Shown piece after piece: positions 10,727-20,410 of a DNA stretch of 64,000 bases. Position 1 is the first letter of the stretch; every line of letters begins with the position of its first letter. The notes below the pieces were generated by a model. The model had not been told where the DNA came from. It searched no databases and saw nothing but the letters and a program-made list of their open reading frames with translations. The DNA is taken from positions 388,501 through 452,500 of the forward strand of contig CALSFV010000049.1 of assembly GCA_943737045.1 (NCBI GenBank). The letters run 5' to 3'. The position numbers and the translations under genes are program-made. Source of the DNA: Parapristionchus giblindavisi. Its lineage: Eukaryota; Nematoda; Chromadorea; Rhabditida; Diplogasteridae.

Positions 10727-12365
10727 TGGCGGTGGAAGTCGTGGAAGCAGCGGTGGAGGATGGGGAAGTGAGTTCATTTTTATTAGTCCTCTATATCTAA
10801 AGGGATCATTACCCCACTCAATGACCTCTTCATTGTTCACACTATTTCGCTGTTTTCTAACAACGAAAGAGCATTGCGCGTCGAAGAGACCATTGAGAGA
10901 GGTTACGCTCCCTTCAACAGTCATCTTTATTTAATGATTTTTATAATTACACACGACTTACATTACTACTAGAATTATATAGCATCATGGTTATTCAATC
11001 TCTCTTTGAAACTTATCCGATTTGAGCTTGTGCGTTGCGAATTTTGAACAACCGAATTTTATTTTCAGGCGACAGCAATAATAACAACAACAATAATAAT
11101 AATGCAGGAGGAGGTAGGTTTATGTTTACAAACATCAATCGACAACCCGATATATTTTAATATTTGGTGTAAAATGTTATTGAGAATGCTACGGATCAAT
11201 TTATCATGTGTGTATTTGCACAGCATGTGTATGCACATACATAAGATGAGTGAAAAGAGTTTGAAATGTAAAGGTGATGCATTTACCAGGGACCAAAGTC
11301 AAGTTTACCACTGTTGACGCAAAGATAGTATTGTGATATTTGTTGAGTGTGCATATAGTTTAACCTGTAACTAGTCTAGAACATCTTGGCTGGAAATATT
11401 GTTGATTTTTATAGATAGTATTGTATTTGTTGCTTTCACATTTGCTACATAGACAATTCTAGTTAGAGTTGTGTTTTTTAGGTGGCTGGAACAACGGAGG
11501 CGGCAATAATAACAATAATAACGGTAGATAATTCGTCTCGGTACTAACCTCGTTTCAAAAGTATTGAAAAGCTGAAAACAACAATGATAACTATCCACGT
11601 TTTGCATGCTATATCCCTTCTTTTTCATTTCTTTTCGCCACTCTTGAACAACACTTCACTGTATTCTACGTAATATCTAAAAAAACATAGAGATTATTAG
11701 AATTTATACATCCACAACGAATAACATTTATTTGTGAATGTCCTAATTTACATAGATATAAAATTGTAGGCGGTTGGAATAACAACAACAACAACAATAA
11801 TGGAGGCAATAACGGTAGTGCTTCATAGAATATTGATTAGTTGTCCAAATACGATTGTTATAGGAGGATGGAACACTAATAACAACAATAATGGAGGTGC
11901 GAAATGTGTTTGAACACGATTTATGGGAAAAAATCGGAAACATACCGCGATTTGTCATTTCCCATTTGTCATTTCCCATTTGGAAGTTGACTGTACCAAT
12001 GCAGAGTGTCACTAATACTAGACTAGATCCCTCTGCTTGCAGGATCCGGTGGATGGGCGTCGGACAACGGTAGACTTCCTAGATTTAGCAGACTTTCCCT
12101 GTCATGTCCATTTCTGTATAGACCGAAGGGGTTGTGGTAAACAACGGAAGTCTAAGGGTTCTACAATATAGCCATAACTGAGTTTATTCAGGTAACACTG
12201 GCCCTGGACCTACTGGTGGCGGATGGGCGAGTGAAACTCCACAAAACATGAGGAAACAACAGATCCAAGAAGTATGAGAAATTGATTTTATCATAAATAA
12301 TATAATAAGATGGTAATGGTAATCTTTCTTGCTAGTTACGGCGATTTTTGGATGAACAAGAATAA
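10727..12365 (+). CDS. Alternative C-terminal exons: Gly/Asn/Trp micro-exon tail of the ET-module gene (isoform 2)
   Basis: Eight exons: 10727-10767, 11069-11113, 11482-11523, 11770-11814, 11864-11896, 12043-12069, 12192-12271, 12336-12365. No separate start or signal sequence was found. The first exon starts in phase 2, exactly what the exon ending at 8907 needs, and joining gives a 213-codon frame. The exons encode GGGSRGSSGGGWG, then repeats such as GGWNNGGGNNNNNNG, and end in a charged tail (MRKQQIQELRRFLDEQE). Introns inside the tail are phase 1, except the last (phase 0), so the repeat exons are symmetric. The Gly-Trp-Asn repeats are low complexity; a structural or adhesive secreted tail is inference. 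It could instead be a separate gene with an unseen first exon. Confidence 0.65.
10798..10927. repeat. M2 MITE copy
   Basis: Complete copy within the intron between tail exons 1 and 2, ending GCTCCCTTCAA. Confidence 0.75.
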
Positions 12366-12484
12366 TTGCATTCGTATTACTTTGTTTTGCATTATTGACC
12401 TTGGTGACGAAAACACAGATTACTGTAAATTATTGATTATTTATTAATTAATATTGATATATTGATTATTGATTACTAATTTTT

Positions 12485-12614
12485 TTCTTTGGGCTCTCTA
12501 CCCGTGTTTGCAACAGCGGTAGCTCTTTGGGCAGGGCTGCTGCCCCACCACCAGGGGCAGCAGCCTGCCCAAAGAGCTACCGCTGTTGCAAACACGGGTA
12601 GAGAGCCCAAAGAA
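12485..12614. repeat. 130-bp near-perfect hairpin at the 5' side of the Penelope-like element
   Basis: Arms of about 60 bp: left begins TTCTTTGGGCTCTCTACCCG, right ends with its complement. Only one 1-nt indel is seen between the arms and the loop is about 7 nt (ACCACCA). GC-rich unlike its surroundings. The right arm contains the in-frame TAG (12599-12601) that closes the retroelement frame upstream. Confidence 0.85.
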
Positions 12615-15418
12615 TTCTCGCCAAACCCCCAACTCACTCCTTTTGTTCATTACATTCGACCAGTTTTAAGCAAAAAATAGGCGGACGAAAACTTTTTGCT
12701 CCTACTCAATATACTACATATAAAGGAACGACTTGTTTAAAACCAAGATGTGTTATTTGCCCAAAAATGAGACTAAACGACCACGTAAAAAGTACAGTAA
12801 CCAATGACTTATACCAAACGAATAAAGATATTAATACCTCTTGCACTGCAGAAAATGTAATTTATCTTATTACATGTAAAGTTTGTGAAAAACAATATGT
12901 TGGACAAACCAAACGACCTGTAAAACAAAGAATGTCTGAACATAGACACTCATTCAGTCATAATAATCGTAATACTTTCTTAAGCAATCACTTTAAAGAA
13001 ACCTCCCACTCTAAAGAATCATTTTATATTGATATTCTAGATCATTCAATTGATGGTAAAGATTTGACCGAGAGAGAAATATATTGGATTAAAGCACTAA
13101 ATACAGCATTTCCGCTTGGATTAAATGACCAGATAAGTGGATTCGGAAATATTTCTGAACAAATTGATCCATTATCTAAGCGATCACACCCGTACTTCAA
13201 TATCAAACCGATAAGTTTGCCTAATAATACTAGAGGAATCAGAAAGAAAAGAAGAAGGAAACCAGCATACAAAGATACATCCCCAATTTCCGATATAATC
13301 CAAAATATAGAAAACTTGGAAACGAGAAATCTCTACACTTATGGTAAATCATTATATAAACACACACATAAAAGATTAATTCAATACACCGCTACTGAAG
13401 AGTTTTACAAGCATAGCTTTAAAACCAGATATAAAATTTATGCATTAGTCTGTAATACCTTCTGGTCAAACAAATCTACTTTAAAAGATGACAAGAAACC
13501 GAAAATTATAATGAAGGTTCATTACTTTGGTAGATACATGGAACTTCTTAAAATAGAAAAAGAAATGAATAAAGCATACATATCAGAAGAACTATTAAAA
13601 TATAAACCTTCCGAAATAATACCTAAAATATCAGTAGTCTATACGTTAGAACAACCAATTTCGTACTTTCTATGTAACTACAATCGGTTTTTGAAAACAT
13701 TAAGCAGAGAAGAAAAAGATAAAATACTGAAAGAGGATTGCATCTGTGCTAACTATCCTGAATTCATTGATAAAAAATTGGGTCACATATGCACCGGTAA
13801 CAGAAATATCATATCGAACCATGAATTAAGAAAACTGTTCGAGTTTGGAACAAGTTATCGGATATCGCCTAATAGCACACTTGAAGAAATTCAGGAAAAC
13901 ATTAAAGAATCAATTTACAATGTAATAGAAAAATTATGTCGAAAACTAAAATTGAACTCTTCACAAGCAAGCAACATTAAACAAATGTATCATTCACTTT
14001 ATGAAAATAAGCTAAAAGTAAAGCTACTAAATAAATATACAAGTGAACAAAATAAAACAAAGTTTAATCTAAAAGATCTACACAAGAATTTCATAATAAC
14101 ACAAGTTGACAAAGCAAAAAGTAATTTTGCATTCACATGCAAAAAATTATACTTAACATTTCTTGAAAAAGAATTATCCACTGAAGAAAACAATAGTAGA
14201 ACATACGAGCCAGACAACTCAATTGACTATGATGAAATAATACGAAGACATACAAGAAAGACTAATGAATACAAACTAAATCAGATAGAGGACTGTGCAC
14301 TACCACGAATTTATGCTATACCAAAAATGCATAAAAATCCTATTAAAGCACGATTCATTACAGGAGCTTACAACAGTAGTTTGAAATCCATATCAAAAGA
14401 ACTTCAATTAATACTTAAACACTTAAAACTACATTTCCAAAGATATTGTAAAACAATTACCGAAAGAAATGGCATTAATCTTTATTTTTCAATAGATAAC
14501 ACTATAATAGTTAACCAACGTTTGAAAACTTTATCAAATAAAAATGCAAAAATATTTTGTGCTGATTTCTCTTCATTATTTACGAATCTACCTCATAAAA
14601 TAGTGAATGAAAACATATTCAAGTTAATAGAATTAATGTTTCGAAATGCTAAAAAAGAGTACATTAATGTCACAGGACAAAAGACTTTCTACAGTAATTC
14701 ACGAGCATTATATAGCAGAAGTTACGATAAAAATGACATTAAAATGATGCTTGAATATGTTCTCAATAACAGTTACGCAATATACGCAGGTCAGATATTC
14801 AAACAAAATAAAGGAATACCGCAAGGCAACAATGCATCTCCTCAAATAGCAGATCTAACACTTTCATTCATGGAATATGAATATATATACGAAAATATAA
14901 AACAAGGACACACTTTAGCACAGAAACTTTCTAGAACATTTAGATACATAGATGACCTATTTCATTGTTCAGATAAATCAGAAGATTTTATAGCAATCAC
15001 ACCATTTATCTATCACAATTCACTAACATTAGAGAAAACAAATCAAACAGATTTCAAAACAGCTTTTCTAGATCTAGACATACATATAGAAAATGGCTAT
15101 GCGATAACATCAATTTATAACAAAACAGATGATTATTCTTTCAAAGTAATCAGATATCCTCATTATAACTCATGTATACCATTAAGAATAGGATTAAATA
15201 CTCTACATGGGGAAATACTTCGAATATATCGAAACAGTACCGAGTATAAAAGCTTCTTTGATAGAACAAAACAGCTTATAGTAACATTTAAAAATCTTAA
15301 TTATCCATTATTTCAAATTCATAGCAGAATATTCAAAACAATTGGTAATAATCCTTGTATATCAATTAAATATGCAACGAATAAAGGGTTATTATGTCAT
15401 AGTTTATTGAAAAGATAA
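12602..15418 (+). CDS. Penelope-like retroelement polyprotein: N-terminal GIY-YIG endonuclease plus reverse transcriptase
   Basis: One uninterrupted frame from 12602; the first ATG is at 12767 and gives 883 residues. Before that ATG the frame already encodes a Cys motif typical of these elements (CLKPRCVICP), so the real N-terminus is probably further upstream. From the ATG: GIY-YIG nuclease at about 31-122 (IYL, YVGQTKRPVKQRMSEHR, conserved Glu in LTEREIYW, Asn in GLN). The reverse transcriptase is at about 510-830, with AIPKMHKNP, motif A CADFSSLFTNLPH (near 599), GIPQGNNASP (near 683) and catalytic YIDDLF (near 727). Classical Penelope has the nuclease at the C-terminus; the reversed order is that described for Naiad/Chlamys. 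The frame looks intact and could be recently active. It sits just downstream of the ET-module tail exons. Confidence 0.92.
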   Translation, partial: RAQRILAKPPTHSFCSLHSTSFKQKIGGRKLFAPTQYTTYKGTTCLKPRCVICPKMRLNDHVKSTVTNDLYQTNKDINTSCTAENVIYLITCKVCEKQYVGQTKRPVKQRMSEHRHSFSHNNRNTFLSNHFKETSHSKESFYIDILDHSIDGKDLTEREIYWIKALNTAFPLGLNDQISGFGNISEQIDPLSKRSHPYFNIKPISLPNNTRGIRKKRRRKPAYKDTSPISDIIQNIENLETRNLYTYGKSLYKHTHKRLIQYTATEEFYKHSFKTRYKIYALVCNTFWSNKSTLKDDKKPKIIMKVHYFGRYMELLKIEKEMNKAYISEELLKYKPSEIIPKISVVYTLEQPISYFLCNYNRFLKTLSREEKDKILKEDCICANYPEFIDKKLGHICTGNRNIISNHELRKLFEFGTSYRISPNSTLEEIQENIKESIYNVIEKLCRKLKLNSSQASNIKQMYHSLYENKLKVKLLNKYTSEQNKTKFNLKDLHKNFIITQVDKAKSNFAFTCKKLYLTFLEKELSTEENNSRTYEPDNSIDYDEIIRRHTRKTNEYKLNQIEDCALPRIYAIPKMHKNPIKARFITGAYNSSLKSISKELQLILKHLKLHFQRYCKTITERNGINLYFSIDNTIIVNQRLKTLSNKNAKIFCADFSSLFTNLPHKIVNENIFKLIELMFRNAKKEYINVTGQKTFYSNSRALYSRSYDKNDIKMMLEYVLNNSYAIYAGQIFKQNKGIPQGNNASPQIADLTLSFMEYEYIYENIKQGHTLAQKLSRTFRYIDDLFHCSDKSEDFIAITPFIYHNSLTLEKTNQTDFKTAFLDLDIHIENGYAITSIYNKTDDYSFKVIRYPHYNSCIPLRIGLNTLHGEILRIYRNSTEYKSFFDRTKQLIVTFKNLNYPLFQIHSRIFKTIGNNPCISIKYATNKGLLCHSLLKR

Positions 15419-15949
15419 TATATATGATGATCTTTGATCTTTACAATTATTCAATGCAACAGTCTATCTCTTGAACACAAGACTGATATACCATCCATCT
15501 ACCCATAGTCAATGACCTCTTCTCTTCTCTTGACCTATTAGACAGAGATTTGTAGTTTGTATAGGTCCAACAATTGCGTATAAATACACCGACCCCACGC
15601 TAATCAATCGTCACTGTGCTAGTTATTAATCGTCACTCTGCTAGTTCGCCAAAGGAAAAGAGGTCAGACGGGACGAATGATGGGACTCTTCACTCATCTA
15701 CTCATCTTTACTCATCAACAAGACAACATCTGTTCAAAGAAAGGGTTCATTTTAATACCAATTCCGTTGATTATATTGTATTCATCTTTTGTCAATTTTA
15801 GTAATTCATACTTAGTTCGCTTTACATGTTGTTTAATAGTACTTTAGCCTAACTAATTAAGTAGTTTTCCTTGATTTAATAGTTTAGTTGTAGAATTAAA
15901 ACAATTTTACACTTTCATATTAAAATCTAGTTTTATAAAGGTTCTAGAA
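15419..15949 (+). other. 3' flank of the Penelope-like element
   Basis: Short GATCTTT array right after the stop (15430-15443), a TATAAATA string at 15579-15586, and a tandem pair of CGTCACTSTGCTAGTT units at about 15609-15646. These could be part of a terminal (pLTR) promoter region. The downstream end of the element is not determined. Confidence 0.4.
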
Positions 15950-16035
15950 AGACCTGGTGCTGTCTACTGAAGATGGCCGCGACACCAGGCAACGCTTTAT
16001 GGTGTCTAGACGTAGCGGCCGAAACACCATAAGGC
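15950..16035 (+). ncRNA. Structured RNA candidate with hammerhead-like core motifs
   Basis: Two adjacent hairpins: CCTGGTG...CACCAGG and TTATGGTG...CACCATAA. The first loop has CTGAAGA followed by GGCCGC. The second has GTC, TAGAC, then GCGGCC and GAAAC. Hammerhead ribozymes use CUGANGA, GAAA and a GUC cleavage site joined by three stems. All three stems can be drawn here (GTCTA/TAGAC, GGCCGC/GCGGCC, TTATGGTG/CACCATAA), but the strand order is not the normal nested one. A second diverged copy is at 62971-63460. Confidence 0.45.
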
Positions 16036-16130
16036 ACATTGCTAGTTAACTTATTTAATCAAATAATTTATATTTAAAGTGCATGCATACTTATTCTTGT
16101 ACATCTATTAATAATATTAATTTAATTTTC
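16036..16130 (+). repeat. Repeat tail shared with 22470-22546 and 63450-63545
   Basis: The stretch around TTTATATTTAAAGTGCATGC through TTGTACATCTATTAATAAT recurs in tyrosinase intron 5 and at the right side of the insertion near the window end. It follows the structured-RNA candidate here and at 63.45 kb, so it is probably the 3' part of the same mobile unit. Confidence 0.55.
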
Positions 16131-16178
16131 AGGCCTTCCGAAAGGGCAACATCGACGACGGAGCTCGTGGGAAGTGAG
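16131..16178 (+). CDS. Orphan exon-like segment
   Basis: Follows a good acceptor (TTAATTTTCAG). Reads AFRKGNIDDGARGK then TGA. Could be a stranded terminal exon of the ET-module gene displaced by the retroelement, or chance. Confidence 0.2.
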
Positions 16179-16305
16179 AGACTCCTTGGCTCCTCTATCA
16201 ATCTACACCATATCTTGTGATTTGCCGCATTTCTCTGCCATTGACGACTGTGATAAAGACCATTTTTGTTCAAACAAAATCTATTTATGAACATAGTTGT
16301 AGTAT

Positions 16306-16385
16306 AGGTAAAGGTAAATCCCGTTATTCACGGCACACGAAGCCCTGCGGAATAGCACTGCTAAGCCAGTGAAATGTGATCAAAG
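16306..16385 (+). repeat. Left member of an inverted repeat pair
   Basis: TAGGTAAAGGTAAATCCCG, GGCACACGAAG and AAGCCAGTGAAA appear inverted at 19520-19608. The pair brackets the second ET-module gene, about 3.3 kb end to end. Confidence 0.5.
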
Positions 16386-16748
16386 GATTAGATGTGAAAA
16401 GAAGCTGTACTGCCTTCCAGAAATAAGATTCGATAGCTTCAAGAGCTTTGGGCACCATGTAACTGATTGTCAAAGAAACTCTCGAATTGTAGTAAATTGA
16501 GAACTCATCCGAGTGACTAATCCTTGACCTTTCCCATAATCAAACAATAAAGAGCTACCAAAGTTCACAATCGGTCCTTGAAATCGATTTTCCCCGATGA
16601 CTCCACCTCTTCCACTCCTTCCCTCTCTTAGCGCAGTTTATATTATCTCAACTAAACAAAAGAGGCTAGTGGTGTTTATATCCATTTGTCATCAATCCCC
16701 CTTCTGTCATAGTCATCCACTCATCTCGGCCCAATCAATCGATAAATC

Positions 16749-18394
16749 ATGTTCCTCCGTGTCGTCGCGGGGTTTCTGCTGGCAGTGACGTCGACCAGAG
16801 CTATCGAATGTTACACGGTACGCTTTTGTTTCTCTTGTTATTGAGCCAAGATCCGTAAATATTTGATAGATTTTACGCCTTTTTAAAGTTGAATGAATCC
16901 TGAAATCACAAGAGCAAACTGAGCAAAGTGCTCTGTTTCTGAATATTCCTTTTATTAGCAATTACGATTTACAACTCTGTATGAGCTGCTCTTAAAAGCA
17001 CAGCCCTAGTTAATTTGAAATTCTCCGTTCTGGCAGTGCTCTCCCGTAGACAAAGAAAGCGAGAAAGCATTGCCAGAGCGGAGAATGTGAGATTACCCTT
17101 TGAGAATTTTTTTATGTCGTTTCAGGGTCTCAAGTTGATAGCTGGTCAGGAGATTGGCGGTCAGACCATCAAGTGCGACAACTCCGGCGCTCAATGCTAC
17201 AATATGACAGTAAGAGATCAAAGATTAAAGATCAACGATCAACGATCAAAGATCAAACTACAAAATAAACTTTCATGTGGCCGGCAACGGTGGACTACTT
17301 GACGTGATGAAGAGCGGCTGCTCGATGTGGAGGTGCATGGTGAGTCCAAACTACAAACTACAAAATGGAAAAATATCAAATGAAATGAATCAGGCCGCCC
17401 GGGATTCATGTATCGAGACCTCGATCAAGAACATTCCGTTGAAATTCTGCTGCTGCGGAACGCACATGTGCAACATCGACCGAAATGCGCAGGGTATCGC
17501 GTAAGTTCACAGTTTCCTGGGCACCCGCGAGGTTAACCAGTTTCCCACTTTTGCAGAAACCAGCGAGTGGGTGGATGGAATGCGGAGAGGCCCAGTGATC
17601 AGCCGGATGAGGAGGGTGGAGCCGTGATGAGGGTACTGGGATCGGACAATGCTGAGAGACCCACTGTTGCCAAGTAAGGTTAAAGGGAGCATTGCATCTC
17701 TCAATGGCCTCTTATCGGTTCTCTAACAACGAGCGAGTGTAGAGCGTTGAAGAGACCATTGGCAAAGATGTCAGCCCTTTTAAAGGCACAAACTGAGCTA
17801 ATTTTACTCCCCGCATTTGACAGTGTTCTCGCGTGGACAAGAAAGCGAGAGAGTGTGGCTAGAGCGGAGCAGTTTCTAATTAGCTCGGGGTGTCGCTTTG
17901 AATGCACACCCGAGCTGATTTGGAACTCTCTGGCAATGTTCTCTCGCTTTCTTCGTCTACGAGAGAGCGATGCCAGAGCGAAGAGTAAAATTAGCCCTGA
18001 TGTGCCCCTAGTGTTCTAGTTGCATGTTCTCACTTGAGAAAAAGAGTTAATTTTTGCGATGTTTCATTTGAACAAATATTGACGTCAGATAATCGCTCAT
18101 CTGTTTTTTTTCATACGTGGCAAAAAATGATATTGCGAGATATAGTGCGCCAATCCATAATGAATGATCGTTCTTTGAACTCTAATCGACCTCTTTCCAG
18201 TCTGACCGTCCAAGAAATGCGAGACATCCTTCACGACTTGGATATTGATCTTGGTGAGCAAACCCATTTGTAGTTTGATCTTTGATCTTTGATCTCTTGA
18301 ACTTTGATTGTTTTCAGATGAGAACGAGAGCTCTAGCCAGCAGCCTACTGTAGCCAGTGATACCGTAGAACTTGAGTATCATCCTCCAGTCTGA
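16749..18394 (+). CDS. ET-module secreted protein with acidic C-terminal tail
   Basis: Seven exons: 16749-16817, 17126-17209, 17277-17339, 17394-17500, 17557-17673, 18201-18253, 18318-18394; 189 codons, frame consistent. A signal peptide (MFLRVVAGFLLAVTSTRA) is followed by ECYT, KCDNSGAQCYNMT, GCSMWRCM and CCCGTHMCN: ten Cys with the same spacing as the gene at 6070. The C-terminal half is Asp/Glu/Ser-rich, ending EYHPPV, with no transmembrane segment, so the protein is probably secreted. Odd point: the third exon has TTTCAT where TTTCAG is expected, and no other AG there keeps the frame. The gene may be damaged, use a rare acceptor, or carry a sequencing error. Intron 2 and intron 6 are largely (AAAGATC)n repeats. 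Confidence 0.8.
17000..17103. repeat. M1 MITE copy
   Basis: In intron 1 of the second ET-module gene, ending about 20 bp before the exon 2 acceptor. Confidence 0.75.
17685..17783. repeat. M2 MITE copy
   Basis: In intron 5, starting 11 bp after the donor; central part shortened. Confidence 0.7.
17784..17905. repeat. M1 MITE copy
   Basis: Full length with both outer arms (GGCACAAACTGAGCTAATTT, AATTAGCTCGGGGTG). Directly adjoins the M2 copy on its left and another M1 on its right. Confidence 0.8.
17906..18012. repeat. M1 MITE copy
   Basis: Tandem to the previous copy, so intron 5 is almost entirely three stacked MITEs. Confidence 0.8.
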
Positions 18395-18508
18395 TCATAA
18401 TATTGATTTTTGCCGTTGACGCTATGATGATAAATAATATTCAACCTGTTATAATAATTGTTTATCGGACCTCTAGAGAAGAGTTCAGAAGAATGTCCAA
18501 CCTTTCTT

Positions 18509-18610
18509 TTAAACACACAGCAATTTTACCGCACTGGTAACGGTCTCTCGTAGACAAAGAAAGAGAGAGAGTATGGCCAGAGCGGAGCGTTTCAAATTAG
18601 GATGTTCCTT
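18509..18610. repeat. M1 MITE copy
   Basis: Downstream of the second ET-module gene; inner arms well preserved. Confidence 0.7.
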
Positions 18611-19519
18611 TAACTAGTAGAAGTAACAGAATCTGGCATACACATATCTCAGATCCCCAGTCTACCTCTCCAAATGCGTCATTCATTATGACAAATCTGA
18701 ACATATGTGGCAAAAACATCTCGACTGCATCCTTGTTCGCCAAGTAGATACAACTACTGACGGTATGGAGACTACTACTATCATGGAGTGTGTATCAAAC
18801 GTGATCTTTAATACCTTAGAAGTGATTGTCCGTCTCTTTTTGATCTTTTGTTGCATACAGCATTTAACTCTCTGTGCTCTGACACTAATGAGGTAGCCTG
18901 TCGAGAATCGTCTAAAACCCCACTCAAATTGTTAGCTTCTATCGTTCGCGATAAATTAATAATTTTAAAATATTGCAATAATCTCTTTAAAAAAATCGGT
19001 GTCTTGATCCCTTGCCATGACCCTATTGCCCACGATTCTTTCATTGCATACTCCTTGCTTTTTAATAATGTAACTCTTTTCACTTTCGCTCATTTACTCC
19101 TCTGCGACCGCTGCGCCACAAAAAAACATACCCTATACTATATCAATGGCAGCGCTTTTTCATGTTGTATCGGTAGTTTGAATAGTTTGCGGAAGACGGA
19201 AAAGAAGCGCACGTATGATAGGGTTCGTACAATACCCCGGAGGTCGGGGTGTGGCTGGGTTCATCCACTTTTTGCTTCGAATTGGACTCGTTTCACACGT
19301 TTTCTCTGCACCCTCTCCAATCTACACACTCTCTAAGCGTTCTCCACACACTACATCATACACATACTTCTACTAGATATTCCGGACATATCGCGTTCAT
19401 TAGAGTAAATCTTCGGATCGCTCAATGTGTGGTCCAATTGATTTTGACTACTTAGCCCTTTCTGATCTTAACAATATATCGATATCATTTGCATAAACCC
19501 ATCGTTGACTAGGTTCTCC

Positions 19520-19608
19520 TGAATTTTCACTGGCTTTGCAGTGATCATCTGAAGGACTTCGTGTGCCATAACCGGTTGCACCTTACCCTTTTACCTTTAC
19601 CGTCGTTG
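19520..19608 (-). repeat. Right member of an inverted repeat pair
   Basis: Complementary to 16306-16385 (CACTGGCTTTGCAGTG, CTTCGTGTGCC, TTTTACCTTTACC). Confidence 0.5.
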
Positions 19609-20410
19609 AGAATACTGTAGGGAATATGAATTGATAAAACGTATATGTTATCCTGTCTATAGTTCATACTTTAGTCTGTCGCCAATTGAAATCCCTTGAT
19701 CGTCACTCTCGTTTCTCCTGTTCGCACTTTAACCTTAGCAAATACAATAACTAATTGTCCTGCCGCCCTCGCAAATATGTTGTTGGACGTAAGTTATGTT
19801 TTCGAACGTGCGCCTAGTCGACACCGGCAAACATATCATTGATTCGATTGATCTCTTCGCTGTTTTCGTTTGTGCCATCCTAACCTTCCTAGGTCAAATG
19901 AATATCATTTTTCGCCGAATTAATGCCATATAGGTAATATATGTATGTAGTTCGTCTTCTTAATTTTGTTTTCCCATGTCCTCTAGTATCTATGTGCTAC
20001 ACCGTTGTGGCATAGTAAATAATGTATTCAACATTTTTTTCTAAAACTAATAATTGCCCTTTCTCTTGCTCTTTATATTAGTACTGAGCGGTCGACCCAT
20101 CTTTTTGCACGTCTCTACTAGTTCTACTTACGACTTGTTACTCGGTTTCGCTGGCTTCGATTTGATGATTTTGATCTCGGATTGTGAGTTATCATCTCAA
20201 GTGTTTCCTAACCGAATGCATATGGTCTTCTATGGTACAAGAAGATTCCTATTCCTATTCCTGAAGTTATTCCTGATCCCGTGTAACGTGATAACTAACT
20301 ACCATCCCATATCCTTCCTACGCTGGAGTAAATGATTGATTTGATATGATTATATAATTATACGCCCCCCCCCCTCAATTACCTGTTTTTATATATTTAT
20401 CTATTCCAGC

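Larger units (their letters stand above)
18395..20410. other. Intergenic between ET-module and tyrosinase genes
   Basis: Holds an M1 copy (18509-18610) and the right member of the 16306/19520 inverted pair. The open frame at 18848-19336 has no coding character or known motif. A C-run lies at 20365-20374. No gene recognised. Confidence 0.45.

Noticed and set aside
12489..12680. 63-codon frame over the GC-rich hairpin
   Set aside because: Frame lies across a palindrome; no other support as a gene.
18848..19336. 162-codon open frame
   Set aside because: No motif, no splice context and odd composition; probably chance.
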